DNA of 64,000 nucleotides from Mantamonas sphyraenae (GCA_026936335.1 JAPMXV010000037.1:231503-295502); one strand, 5' to 3'; counted from the first letter of the stretch, positions 31,983 through 42,583 are shown. A program made the numbers and translations. Notes: generated by a model from the letters alone, not told the origin.

Positions 31983-33886
31983 ATGTCGCAAACAGAACAG
32001 CGCAAGAATTTGATGGAGAAGCGAGTGGAGGAGTGAGTTGGTCCAGGGGAAGAAGGGCAAACGTAGGCCAGTTGGTTCTTGGGGGGTGGTTGATGATGAA
32101 TTTCCTGCTGACCAGATGTGTGTTGCGTTGTGATGGATGTGCGTGGGTGTGTGGGTCGTAGGATTCCGCGGTCACAGTCTGTGTCATCGACGGGGTCGCA
32201 GGATGGAGAGGAGGAGGTGTTGTCGTTGCAAGATCTGTCGCTGCCGCCGACGGAAGAGGAGCTGGAGAAGTATGGGGATCTGCCACTGGGACAGCTTCCG
32301 CGGCGTTACAAGCGGGACCAGCTGAAGCGAGTGTTTGCGAACCGAGACGTGGACATGCGCAAGATCAAGTGGTTTGGATGGGACATGGACTACACGCTGG
32401 CGATGTATGACGAAGAGGTGGGTGTGCAGCGAGAGAGAGGGCGGTTTTGAGGGTGGAGGGGGAGTGAAATCGCGCGGAAAGGGGGCGGAAGGACGGTGGG
32501 GTGACATGGGCGGCTGACATTGTGGACATGTGTGTGTGGAACGGGCACTGTGGTGTGTGTGTGTGTGTGTGTGGCGTGTGGGTTTCGTGTGGGTGTGTGG
32601 TGTGTGACGTCGGGAGCAGGAACTGGGGACGCTGATCTACGACGCAACCATGGCGCGTCTGGTGGACATGGGCTACCCCGATGAGATCCTGGAGAACAAG
32701 TTTGACAGCAGCTTCCCAATCCGAGGACTGTTTGTGGACGCTAAGAAGGGCAACCTGCTGAAGGTGGACATGTACAGCAACATTGTGGGTGGCAGCCACG
32801 GACGAACGCGACTGAGCAAGGAGGAGCTGGAGGAGGCATACCCAAGCATGTTCATTCCGAGCACGGAACGCACACGGTTCTACCTGCTGAACACGATGTT
32901 CAACCTGCCAGAGGCATGTGTGTTTGCAGATCTGGTGGAGTTTGTGGATGCCCACAAGGACATGCAGAGCAGCAGCGGAGGGGTGGGTGTGTCGCTGAAG
33001 AATGTGTTTGCAGACGTGCGCAGTGCCATCGATTGGGTGCACCACAAGAATGTGCTGAAGAAGGCGGTGATGGAGGACATGGAACGGTTTGTGAAGCGGA
33101 GTGACGACATTGCCCTGTTGCTGAAGCGGATGAAAAAGGCAGGGGCGAGTGTGTTTCTGCTGACCAACAGTGAGTGGGAGTACACCAACGCAGTCATGAC
33201 GTATCTGCTGGATGGGGTGTACGAGGACACGCCGTCGTGGAGGGACTACTTTGACATTCAAGATCGTCGGGGCAAAGAAGCCTCTGTGGTTTGGGGAGGG
33301 CACCATGCTGAGGGAGGTGGACACAGAGAACAACACACTCAGTGTGTCGCGCATTGTGGGCTTTGAGAAGGAGAAGGTGTACAACGGCGGATCACTGAGC
33401 TTCTTTGAGAAGCTGACCGGGGCCAAGGGCGGGAGCGTGCTGTACACGGGAGACCACATCTACGGCGACATCATCAAGTCGAAGCAGACGCACGGGTGGT
33501 GCACACTGCTGGTTGTGCCCGAGTTGTCCGAGCAGATCGAGGTGTGGCGCAAGAGCGCGTCGCTGCGCACGCATCTGGCCAACCTGGAGTTTATCCTGGC
33601 CGAGACGATGCGAGGGCTGGACAGCGAGGTGGAGGACATGCCAGACGTGTCTGTGCTGACCACACGCATTCAGGTGGCCAAGGATGAGCTGGATGCAATG
33701 TTCAACCCTGTGTTTGGCGGGTTGATGCGCAGCGGGTCGACGCCATCGTTCTTTGCCACGCAGATGCGCAGGTACGCCGATCTGTACACGCCGAACTATC
33801 TCAATCTGTTGAACTACCCGCTTGGCTTTTACAACTTTTTCACCGACCGGCAGATCCTGTCGCATGAATTTGAAGGGGAGCAGTAG
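31983..33886 (+). CDS. Cytosolic purine 5'-nucleotidase, NT5C2-type (one frame break)
   Basis: HAD-family nucleotidase that dephosphorylates IMP/GMP and balances purine pools. Exons 31983-32032, 32162-32417 and 32620-33886 give about 523 residues. Features: VFANRDVDMRKIKWFGWDMD and DMDYTLAMY (catalytic DMDYT), SFPIRGLFVD, GNLLKVDMYSNIV, FYLLNTMFNLPEACVFADLV, DVRSAIDWVH, VFLLTNSEWEYTNAVM, PLWFGEGTMLREVDTE, GSVLYTGDHIYGDIIKSKQ and GWCTLLVVPEL, all in NT5C2 order. The frame shifts at about 33256: removing one T from GACATTCAAG gives YFDIKIVGAKKPLWFGEG and a perfect family match. The C-terminal acidic tail of animal NT5C2 is absent. Alternatively a member of the NT5DC2/3 branch, but the sequence around VLYTGDHIYGDI is closer to NT5C2. 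Confidence 0.9.
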
Positions 33887-34412
33887 AGAAGAGGGCAATG
33901 AAACGGAGAATTTTGATTGAGGAGAAAATCCAGGAGTGGGCGTGAGATCGTGAATTTAAGTCTGAATCAAAATTTAAAGATCGGTATGTAGGTGGAAGCA
34001 TGTACGGGGCCCAGGGAAGAGGTGGGTGCAGCATGCCGGGGGAAGTGGATTCAGGGAGGAATTGGGCGGATTAGGGAGTGTGACGGGGATTGTGTTGTGT
34101 GGCAGCGGAATGGAGGACTTTTCGGCGGGAACGGAGAAAAGGAAAGGGGTCAGAACGAGAATTCGAAGCACTTCGACGACAACCTCGAACTCGCGCCGGC
34201 CAAGGCATACTAACAGCAAACTTTGCAACATGTAGGTGGCGGGATGTGATGTTGGGGGTCCCGCTCAACAGTGTGGATAGGATGAGAGGTGCATGGGTGC
34301 AGTGCAGCAGCGCTGCAGAGTCTGGATAGCGCGGCGGAAAGTGCCCGTTTTTTTTTCTGAGGGATGCGCAATTTTGTTGCGAACACTTTCCTGAGCTGAC
34401 ACACGGGACGGG
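33887..34412. other. Intergenic stretch upstream of the His/Trp-rich gene
   Basis: About 520 bases without a supported gene. It contains AT-richer patches (33910-33990), which are rare in this window, and several short ATG-led frames. The first exon and start codon of the next gene should lie here, because that gene's open frame reaches 34413 without an ATG ahead of its signal peptide. A CACAG acceptor at 34418-34422 would supply the junction, but I could not find a donor in the right phase. Confidence 0.5.
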
Positions 34413-37400
34413 GTGTTGCACAGGGCAAACGAGAAGCAACAGGCAGCAGCCTGGGTTGTGGCATTGGCCATGGTGCTTGTGTGTGTGCTCCCTGCATGCG
34501 CAGAGAGCACAGAGATGAGCGTGAGCGAGGCGCAATTGGCGCGGGAGGGAAAAGAGGAAATCATCCAAGTGCCGGAGACGGTGACGGATGAGGAGTTTTT
34601 CGACTTGGCCACCTACGAGCGTGGGCCGGCGACGACGGAGATTGAGGATCGTGATCTTCAGCCTCTGTACGGCCTGCTGGCGGCGCAGGGGGTCAAGACG
34701 AACCAGGCGGAAGTTCGCACGTTTGTGAAGGGCCCCGTGGTGGTGCATGAGCAGTATATGTCTGTGGCACCGGAGTACCACTCGCACCTGAACATGGTTG
34801 CCGAACCCGTGAACGAGCTGGACAACAACAAGGCGCTGAAGCAGATCCGCAAGCAGGCGCATGCAATCGGCCGCCAAGTGGCGCGCTCGCAGAAGCAGGA
34901 GGGGTCTGACTCGGTGGAGGACGTGGACAGCGACGAAGAGGACGTTGCCGACCGCCTGGAGCAGCTGCTGACGGACTACGACGAGTCGACGGTAGTGCAG
35001 CACGTCCAGAACATGGAGGAGCTGGCCAAGCAGGGCCTGATCTTTGCGGGCGACCGCAAGGATGGTGTCTTTACGGCCACATGCGAGTTTATGAAGGCCC
35101 ACTCTGCCAAGATGGCAGTTGGGGCCACGTTCTCGCTGCCTTCGGGTTTGTACAAGGTGACCGGCATCCACGCCCCCAGCGGAGCCAGCGCCTGGACGCA
35201 AGGAAGCTCGCTGACGTGCGACATCAACTCGTTGCCGTACCATATCACGTGCCGCAACGCGGAGCTGGAAGACGTGGTCAAGGATGCCACCGTGCACTCT
35301 GAGATCCGACAGGTGCAGGGCGAGGTGCGCAACGCAGAGACGAACGAGCGCGTGCCGACGCGTCCGCAGGAAGTGCAGGAAGAGGATTTGAAGCTGGCCA
35401 AGGCCATGCAGGAGGATCTTCGCCAGGACCGTGTGGCCAGCACGTACGATGATCAGGTGGAGAGTCTGCTGAAGGATCTGGGCGACCACGTGTGGCGCAT
35501 TGCCAGCAAGTCGGGAACCTGGGTGCGTGGAAGCAATCACAAGGATGTGATTGAAGCCACCAAGGAGCTGCGTGCCAACGTGCAGAAGGAGGCACGCAAG
35601 CTGTTTGATTCGCAGAAGGAGGCAGTGATCCAGGAGGTGATTGCCCGCCACGACAAGTTTACCGCTGCCGACTCTTCTTCCGACCAGAAGGATGGTGAGG
35701 ACGATGAGGTTTCCGATGTGAACCGAGACTTTTGGCGTGTGTTCCGCAGGATCGGCGATGCTTTCCGACGTGCGGCCAGGGCTTTTGCGGCCGCGTTGAG
35801 GGCCATCAAGGCCGCAGCCACGCGCACGTGGAACCGCCTCAAGAACACGGTGGTGTCTGTGGTGCGTACGGTGCGCCGTGCGGCAGCAGCGGCATGGAAC
35901 ACGGTCAAGTCCGTCACGAGGCATCTGACGCACGAGTTTGCCAAGTTTGGCCAAGCGGTGGCAAACCATGTGAACAACTTTGCCAACAAGGTTGCACAGG
36001 TGGTGCGCCACGTGGGTGCTGCGATGAAGCAGGTGATGCACAAGGTGGCCACGTTTGTGAAGCGTGCGGTGGACGAGATCGGCAAGGTGGTGAAGAAGAT
36101 GATTGAGATTGTCAAGTTTATCATCCAGGCGATGATGGGCAACATCGACGTGTACGTGGAAAAGGCGTATGGGTTTTCGTTTGTGAAGCACAACATGGAC
36201 CTGATCAACACGCACGAGGACAAGTACATGGATGCGCTGACGAAGAAGCTGAAGGAGCTGAGGAACAAGAAGAAGGGCAAGCCGGCCAACAACAAGAAGA
36301 AGGGCGGCGGAAGCAGCAGCAACGTGAAGCTGAACGGCCTTGTGCGTGCTACGGAGTTGGAAGCTTCGATCCAGCCCAAGTTTATCTTTGCGTTGAAGAT
36401 CAAGAAGTGGCTGCTTCGCCACCTGAAGATGGAGATGGTGGGCCGCATCCGCGTGGCAGCTGCGCTGTTGGTGCAGGTGTCGATGGAGTGGTCTGTGTCC
36501 AAGGACAAGATGCCGTACGACAGGCGCGTGGCGCGCAAGGCGTTTACCATTGGCCCCGTGCCGGTGTGGATCGACATCCACGGCCAGGTGGTTGTGGGAG
36601 CGTCCATGACAGTCCGTGCAGGCATCCAGTTCAAGTTGGGTGGTTCGTTGGGCGTGCACTGGCGCATTGGTGCACACGTGACGAGCCCGAACGGCTTCAA
36701 GTTCAACTTCAAGTTTATCCACCACTTTAGCACGGAGCGCAAGTTCATCAAGCCCAACGGCTTCCGTCCCTGCGCCTCTGTGGAGATTGAGGTGTTTGTG
36801 CGCCCGCAGATTGCGGTGAAGATCTACAGCGCGGCCGGCCCGACGTTCTCGCTGGAGCCGTACATGAAGCTTGTGTTTGTGCCCGCGGGTGCAACCGAGT
36901 GCATTGTGCCGCTGCAGACGCACGAGAAGCTGGCCAAGACGGAGGCGCCGATGTCTGCCGTGAACAAGAAGAACAAGCTGTCGTTCTACCTGGGCTTCCG
37001 CATCAACGTGGGCGTGCAGGTGAAGATTTTCGGCAAGGAGCTTGTGTCGCACACGTTCCCTGTGTACGAGGCACCCGAGAAGCTGCTGTTTTCGTTTGAG
37101 ATCCCGCTGCCGGCCAACCTGCGCAAGGCACTGAACATGAAGAACGCCCAGGTGGCCGAGTACGACGAAGAGGGGGAGGACAAGACGACGAGCGAGGAGG
37201 CGATGGAGGAGCTGACCAAGACGCTGACATCGCTGGCTTCGAGGAAGCAGAGCGTGGCAGCACGCCCTGTGGAGGAGATGTCGACACAGGAGCTTGCTGC
37301 TCTGCCTGCGGAGCGCGACCCGAGCCGCTTCTACCCGCAGTGGTCGATGGGCGTGGTGTCGATGGAGGAGCGCAACGTGGAGGACCGTGTCAACGCGGAC

Positions 37401-39836
37401 GAAGCCGAGGCGATGGACATCGACAGCCGCGCGAAGCGCATTGCGCAGGAGGCGTTTGGCATTGTGCGTGCGCCTGAGGAGGAGGAAGATGAGGAGAAGG
37501 AAGACAACGAGTCGGACAGCGAGGTGGAGGAGGAGGACGAGGCGCTGGAAGCATCGGAAAGCGAGCAGCTGGAGGGCAGCGAGGTGGAGGACGTTGAGAC
37601 GCAGCAGTTTTCGGAGGAGGTCAAGCAGGTGATGAGCACGTACAATGCGTTCCGTCACAACCTGGACTGGAACACATTCCAGCTGGACAAGTACCAGGGC
37701 CAGTTCCGTCACGGACGCCACCTGTTCATCCAGTACCGTGAGGCGGCGCTTGCGCAACAGCGCCACGTGGGACACTGGACGCACCTGTGGCACTCGTCGA
37801 AGCATGCATGGCAGCACCATGAGAACATTGTGAGGCATCTGACGCACGAACGAAACAAGTTTGTGCGTGCGCTGAACCACCACCGACACTGGTTCCACGT
37901 GCACCAGCGCATCATTCCGCACCTGAAGCACCAGCGCAACCATTGGGCACACCTTGCGCGTGTGCACAACAACGCACACTTCAGGCACTTGGCGCACAGG
38001 TTTCAACACGAGCTGAACCGTCGTGTTCACCTGATGAACCACGACCGACACTGGATGCACGTGTGGCAGCATCGCGTCAATCACGTTCTTGCACGCCTTC
38101 GCCAACACACGCACCTGCGCAAGGTGTTCTGGGACAGGTTCCATCACTACCGGCACCTCGTGAACCACTTCCGCCACATGAACCACTACTGGCGTGTGAC
38201 ATGGCCACCCCGCGCACGTCATCTGCGTGCGCAGATCCACCGCTTCCAGCACGGCGTGCATGTGTTTGCCGCCAACTGGAACGACCACACGGTGGTTCAT
38301 CGGGAGCACGCAAAGCGCCATCACCTCTTGCGTTTGGCGGCTGCACTTCGGCCGCAGCTTGTTGTGCCGACAAGGCACTTGCACCACTGGCAGCACCTTG
38401 TGAACGAGGCACAGCGTCACTTTGCGCACTGGAACCACCAGTGGCATCACTGGAACCATCAGTGGCACACCTGGAACCACAAGCAGCACGTGATTCACCG
38501 CAAGCACGAAGTACCGGAGTGGCACGCATGGAGGCACAACCTGCACATGCGAGACATCATGCACAGGGCGATCCATCACCACGGTCACTTTTTCCGTGTC
38601 AATGGTCTCGGTGAGCTGTTCCCTGAGCTGCAGCGCCGCTTCCACCTGTACAACCACCGCTACCACCACCATCTGCGACAGTGGCACCACTGGCGTCACC
38701 AGCGCCACCTTGCGTTCCGCCATCGCGACCACGCGGGACACATGCGACACCGTGCGACTGGGCCCCGTGACCACTGGGCCCGCATGCGCGCAGTACGCCT
38801 GCCGCACCTGCACCACTGGCAGCGTGTGGTGAACCACCTGAACCACCGCATCCACCACGCGTTGCACCTGGCACACCTTGCGCTGCTGAAGATCCAGTGG
38901 ATGCACGCACGCATGCGCAAGTGGGCTGCCAACCCTGCTATCGGGCGTGAGTGGCACCACGTGCTGCATCACCTGCGCCTGGCTCGCTTCCACCTGTACC
39001 GCATGCAGGAAGCAAACAACCAGCACGAGGTGAACAAGGCACATCACGCAGTGAACCACTGGCGTCATCTCCTGGAGAAGGTGCTTGTGAAGCGCATGGG
39101 CAACCAGGAGCTGACGACGATTGTGCAGTGGACGACCCACAACTACAACCGTCAGATGGCCAAGCTGCGTGCCACAGAGGCTCGCCTGAGGGGTTACCAC
39201 CAAAAGGCGAACCACTGGATGCGCTCTGCAGAGCAGTTCTTCAACTGGATGCGCGACGCACACAGGCATCACAAGGACGGTGGAGCGGCTGCACAGCGAC
39301 GGCACATGCCGGAGTACAACCGCCGCGTGAACCTGAGCAGGCACTATAACCGTCTGATGCAAGCGCAGACGGGTGCGCTTCGCAGCGAACGCGACCACCT
39401 GACGTACCTGTCGCATCGTCTGCAGTACCTGAACGGCGGTTCGCACCTTGTGCTGCGTGAGCACGAACAGCGCAAGATCACGGAGCAGATCAAGCAGCTT
39501 CTGGCCACGCCTGCGGTGCGTCAGCTGCGCCATGCAGCACGTGAGGCACTGCGCACGCGTGCCACGGCCATGCGCAACCTGATCCGTGTGGCGTCGCTGA
39601 GCCGAGGTGTGCCTCGTGAGGCGCGCCACGCCATGACCCAGAGCATCCGTGACGCACTGGTCAAGACGCGTTCGGTGTTGGACCGTGATTGGGAAGTGAA
39701 CCAAAAGATCGTTGGCTGGGCCAAGCAGGCAGCGTTGGATGCCCGACGCTGGCTGAGCAACACCCCGTCGCCGCACGTGCGTGCTGACGAGGAGCGTCGT
39801 GCACAGGCTCATGCCGACAAGATTCACCGTGGATGA
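34413..39836 (+). CDS. Secreted giant His/Trp-rich helical protein, function unknown
   Basis: An open frame of 1807 codons. The true start is probably in an upstream exon, since the hydrophobic signal region (AAAWVVALAMVLVCVLPACA) has only a non-initial ATG. Residues 90-480 are acidic and helical. Residues 440-600 have amphipathic Lys/Arg/Ala helices (RRAARAFAAALRAIKAAATR). A beta-rich domain from about 640-900 has repeated strands (FTIGPVPVWIDIHGQVVVGA, GGSLGVHWRIGAHV). An acidic hinge (about 1020-1070) leads to about 500 residues rich in His, Trp and Arg. In an 80-residue sample (38370-38610) 23 residues are His and 8 are Trp, including the 7-residue unit HWNHQWH repeated. The last 150 residues are normal helical sequence. 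No family recognised; metal binding, pH-driven folding or a structural extracellular role are inferences. Confidence 0.8.
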   Translation: MLHRANEKQQAAAWVVALAMVLVCVLPACAESTEMSVSEAQLAREGKEEIIQVPETVTDEEFFDLATYERGPATTEIEDRDLQPLYGLLAAQGVKTNQAEVRTFVKGPVVVHEQYMSVAPEYHSHLNMVAEPVNELDNNKALKQIRKQAHAIGRQVARSQKQEGSDSVEDVDSDEEDVADRLEQLLTDYDESTVVQHVQNMEELAKQGLIFAGDRKDGVFTATCEFMKAHSAKMAVGATFSLPSGLYKVTGIHAPSGASAWTQGSSLTCDINSLPYHITCRNAELEDVVKDATVHSEIRQVQGEVRNAETNERVPTRPQEVQEEDLKLAKAMQEDLRQDRVASTYDDQVESLLKDLGDHVWRIASKSGTWVRGSNHKDVIEATKELRANVQKEARKLFDSQKEAVIQEVIARHDKFTAADSSSDQKDGEDDEVSDVNRDFWRVFRRIGDAFRRAARAFAAALRAIKAAATRTWNRLKNTVVSVVRTVRRAAAAAWNTVKSVTRHLTHEFAKFGQAVANHVNNFANKVAQVVRHVGAAMKQVMHKVATFVKRAVDEIGKVVKKMIEIVKFIIQAMMGNIDVYVEKAYGFSFVKHNMDLINTHEDKYMDALTKKLKELRNKKKGKPANNKKKGGGSSSNVKLNGLVRATELEASIQPKFIFALKIKKWLLRHLKMEMVGRIRVAAALLVQVSMEWSVSKDKMPYDRRVARKAFTIGPVPVWIDIHGQVVVGASMTVRAGIQFKLGGSLGVHWRIGAHVTSPNGFKFNFKFIHHFSTERKFIKPNGFRPCASVEIEVFVRPQIAVKIYSAAGPTFSLEPYMKLVFVPAGATECIVPLQTHEKLAKTEAPMSAVNKKNKLSFYLGFRINVGVQVKIFGKELVSHTFPVYEAPEKLLFSFEIPLPANLRKALNMKNAQVAEYDEEGEDKTTSEEAMEELTKTLTSLASRKQSVAARPVEEMSTQELAALPAERDPSRFYPQWSMGVVSMEERNVEDRVNADEAEAMDIDSRAKRIAQEAFGIVRAPEEEEDEEKEDNESDSEVEEEDEALEASESEQLEGSEVEDVETQQFSEEVKQVMSTYNAFRHNLDWNTFQLDKYQGQFRHGRHLFIQYREAALAQQRHVGHWTHLWHSSKHAWQHHENIVRHLTHERNKFVRALNHHRHWFHVHQRIIPHLKHQRNHWAHLARVHNNAHFRHLAHRFQHELNRRVHLMNHDRHWMHVWQHRVNHVLARLRQHTHLRKVFWDRFHHYRHLVNHFRHMNHYWRVTWPPRARHLRAQIHRFQHGVHVFAANWNDHTVVHREHAKRHHLLRLAAALRPQLVVPTRHLHHWQHLVNEAQRHFAHWNHQWHHWNHQWHTWNHKQHVIHRKHEVPEWHAWRHNLHMRDIMHRAIHHHGHFFRVNGLGELFPELQRRFHLYNHRYHHHLRQWHHWRHQRHLAFRHRDHAGHMRHRATGPRDHWARMRAVRLPHLHHWQRVVNHLNHRIHHALHLAHLALLKIQWMHARMRKWAANPAIGREWHHVLHHLRLARFHLYRMQEANNQHEVNKAHHAVNHWRHLLEKVLVKRMGNQELTTIVQWTTHNYNRQMAKLRATEARLRGYHQKANHWMRSAEQFFNWMRDAHRHHKDGGAAAQRRHMPEYNRRVNLSRHYNRLMQAQTGALRSERDHLTYLSHRLQYLNGGSHLVLREHEQRKITEQIKQLLATPAVRQLRHAAREALRTRATAMRNLIRVASLSRGVPREARHAMTQSIRDALVKTRSVLDRDWEVNQKIVGWAKQAALDARRWLSNTPSPHVRADEERRAQAHADKIHRG

Positions 39837-39944
39837 ACGCAGTCCCAGTAGTTTGCTTGGGAACCAAAAGAGCGAATGAAGAAGCATTGTGAATCATCGT
39901 GGCGCCGTGGGAGACAAAGGGAAAGGGAATTCGAAGCGAACGAC

Positions 39945-41430
39945 ATGAGGACAGGGAGCGTTGTTTTGATGGCGCTGTTGACGCTGGCAGTGTGCACGTC
40001 AGCATTGTTTACGCAGCGGCCGCATGTGGGCGCGAAGGACATGGAAGGGCAGACGGCGCAGTGGTTTACGCAGACGCTGGACCACTTTGAGTCGTCGGAC
40101 ACGCGGACGTTCCAGCAGAAGTACTACGTGAACAGCACGTGGTTCAAGGCGGGAGGACCGATTGTGCTGTACATCAGTGGAGAAGGTAAGGGTTGAGCAA
40201 AGAGGGGCGGGGGCGGGGGGAGAGGCGGCGGAATCCACGCGAGCTGACGTGAGGGCACACACAGGACCGTGCTCGGGAATCCACCCGAACGACTTTACAC
40301 TGGAGATGGCGGAGGCACTGTCGGGGATGGTGGTGACGCTGGAGCATCGGTTCTACGGTGCGTCGCAGCCGTTTTCGACGCTGACGACGGCCAACCTGAA
40401 GTACCTGACGTCGAGCCAGGCGCTGGCAGACTGGAATGCGTTCCGGAACCATCTGGCAAGCGAGAACCCTGGCAGCAAGTTTGTGATTGTGGGCGGATCG
40501 TACTCGGGGGCACTGTCTGCGTTCTTTCGGGAAAAGTACCCGGACGCAGTGGAGGGAGCGGTGAGCAGCTCGGGAGTGGTGCATGCCATCCTGGACTTTT
40601 ACGAGTTTGACGAGCAAGTGGCCAAGAGCGCAGGGCCGACGTGCACACTGGCACTGCAGAACATCACAGGGTACATTGAGAGTCAACTGGCAGGAGGGGC
40701 AGAGGCAAACGCAGCGGTGAAGAGTGTGTTTGGTGCGGAGGAGCTGCTGGACGGGGACTTTCTGTACATGATGGCAGACACGGCTGCAGAACTGATCCAG
40801 TATGGATACTATGCCGAACTGTGCACGCCTCTGGTGGAGAGCTGGGTGCATTCGGGAACCCCGGAGGAGCTGCTGCAGCTGTTTGCCGGAATCTACAAGG
40901 ACACGTGGGAGCCGAACCTGAACCCGGGGGGCCCGCAGGAGTACAGCACCAAGTACGGCCAGCGTGTGGATACGGAGGACAGTGCAGGACGAAGCTGGTG
41001 GTGGGAAAAGTGCAACGAGTTTGCGTTCTTCCAGGTTGCGCCGAGCAGCAACAGCATCCGCTCGTCTCAGATCGATCTGGCATGGCATCGTCAGCGGTGC
41101 GAGGCACTGTTTGGACAGGGCACGTGGCCGGATGTGAACGAGACGAACCAGAAGTACGGGGCACTGGGTCTGCACAACGCAACGAATGTGGTGTTTACGC
41201 AGGGCAGTGCAGACCCATGGCAGCGTGCGGGGATCTCGACGTCGTCGCCACAGCGTGGCTTTGAGGCGCAGGTGATTGAGTGTGTCAACTGTGGCCATTG
41301 TGTGGACCTGCGCGGCTGTCCGTCGGCCGGGCCGCACACAGCAGGCGGTTGTGCTGGCAATGGGTCGCAGGAGTTGGTGGCGTGGAGAAAGGTGATTGTG
41401 GAGACGGTTGGGAAGTGGGTTGGGCAGTGA
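39945..41430 (+). CDS. Serine carboxypeptidase, S28 family (PRCP/DPP-like)
   Basis: Lysosomal or secreted peptidase that cleaves next to proline. Exons 39945-40185 and 40265-41430 join in phase to 468 residues. Signal peptide MRTGSVVLMALLTLAVCTSA; then QTLDHFESSDTRTFQQKYYV, the S28 entry motif, GPIVLYISGEGPC across the splice junction, LEHRFYGASQP, the nucleophile GGSYSGALSAFFREKYPD, SSSGVVHAILDFYEF, GSADPWQRAG with the Asp and CGHCVDLRGC with the His. Several Asn-X-Ser/Thr sites and paired Cys fit a secreted glycoprotein. Family length is about 450-500 residues, so it looks complete. It could be nearer to thymus-specific serine protease or to PRCP; the sequence does not separate them. Confidence 0.92.
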
Positions 41431-41506
41431 TGATGGAGAGGATGCGCAGAATGAGAATGAAGAGAATGAATGATGGGTTGGGTTTGGACGAATTGAGGCG
41501 GGTGGA

Positions 41507-41524
41507 GGGGGGGGGGGGGGGGGG
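41507..41524. repeat. Run of 18 G
   Basis: An uninterrupted run of 18 guanines between the S28 peptidase and tafazzin genes, followed by more G-rich sequence (GGGGAAGGGG) and by a GAGTGGGA-type repeat. It could fold into quadruplex structure and its true length is likely uncertain in the assembly. Confidence 0.8.
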
Positions 41525-41638
41525 AAGGGGGGAGTGGGAGAGGGAGTGGGTGAGGGAGTGGGAGAGGGCGTGGGGTGGTGGAGGAGGATATGGTGCAACG
41601 TGGTGGCGATCGGGGGCCCAAAGAAAAAGGCCAGTGCA

Positions 41639-42583
41639 ATGGAGGGGCACGAGGGCAATGAGGAGGAGGAGGAGGTGGTGGCGTGGGCAGTGAGTGCGTG
41701 CGCGTATGTGTTTCGCAATCCGTCGTTTGTGCTGGTGGACAAGGAGCGGCGGGAGGAGCTGGTGCGGGAAAGGCACGCATGGTGGTTTGAGGAAAGGCAG
41801 GCGGAGGTGGAGGCGGCGCGGAAGGCAGCGTACGATGCGGGAGTGACGTCGACGGCAGGGGAGCGTGTGGTGGTAAGTGTGTTGGGGTGGCTGAGCCAGT
41901 GGTGGATGGAAATGGTGAACGAGACAGAGGTGGTGGGCGACGGGCGGGAGGTGATGCAGCGGGCAGTGTTTGGACGGCCGGCGGGGGTGCCGCTGGTGAC
42001 GGTGTGCAACCACGTGAGTGCAGTGGATGATCCAATGGCCATGGCACCGTTGATGTCTGCACTGCAGGTGATGGAAACCAACCGGATGCGGTGGACATTC
42101 TGCGCAAGCAACCGGTGCTTTGTGAATCCGGTGATTGGGGCCGTGTTTACACGAGGCAAGGTGCTGTCCATTGCACGGGGCGAAGGGCTGGAGCAAAAGG
42201 GACTGGCAGACGGGGTGGCGAAGCTGGACAACGGCGAGTGGGTGCATCTGTTTCCACACGGGACACGGGAGCGGGAAGGACGGGTGGCAACTGTGAAGCT
42301 GGGAGTGAGCAAGTTGATCTGCGATGCCAAACAGACGCCGCTCGTGGTGGCGTACGCGCACGAGGGCATGGACAGGCTGTGGCCTCGGGGGTCTTATCCG
42401 CGACGGAAGCAGCATGTGGTGCTGAGGGTGGGCCAGCCCTTGGCGTTTCATGATCTGGTGGCATACCACCGCGAACGGGGCCACGATGACGTTGTTTTGT
42501 ACATGGATGTGGCGACGCGGCTGAGCGCAGCGATGCAGGAATTGCACGGCGGGGGTTGGGTCGGGGAGGAGGGGGACATGTGA
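41639..42583 (+). CDS. TAFAZZIN: Tafazzin-like acyltransferase
   Basis: Mitochondrial transacylase that remodels cardiolipin. Single exon, 314 residues from the first in-frame ATG. The PlsC-type motifs are VTVCNHVSAVDDPMAMAPL (the HX4D active site in the tafazzin form NHxSxxDDP), MRWTFCASNRCFVNPVIGAV, GKVLSIARGEGLEQKGL, NGEWVHLFPHGTREREG, where family members have FPEG, and VKLGVSKLICDAKQTPLVV. After this, YAHEGMDRLWP corresponds to the tafazzin WHxGM region. The N-terminus is acidic and unlike known tafazzins. Having H in place of E in FPEG is unusual and may affect acceptor binding. Open frame extends about 35 codons further upstream without an ATG. Confidence 0.85.
   Translation: MEGHEGNEEEEEVVAWAVSACAYVFRNPSFVLVDKERREELVRERHAWWFEERQAEVEAARKAAYDAGVTSTAGERVVVSVLGWLSQWWMEMVNETEVVGDGREVMQRAVFGRPAGVPLVTVCNHVSAVDDPMAMAPLMSALQVMETNRMRWTFCASNRCFVNPVIGAVFTRGKVLSIARGEGLEQKGLADGVAKLDNGEWVHLFPHGTREREGRVATVKLGVSKLICDAKQTPLVVAYAHEGMDRLWPRGSYPRRKQHVVLRVGQPLAFHDLVAYHRERGHDDVVLYMDVATRLSAAMQELHGGGWVGEEGDM

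Noticed and set aside
34071-39887. A 1938-codon open frame on the minus strand opposite the His/Trp-rich gene
   Set aside because: It is produced by the strong codon bias of the plus-strand gene: its residues (His, Leu, Val, Arg) mirror plus-strand codons. It has no signal peptide or motif and runs past both ends of the real gene.
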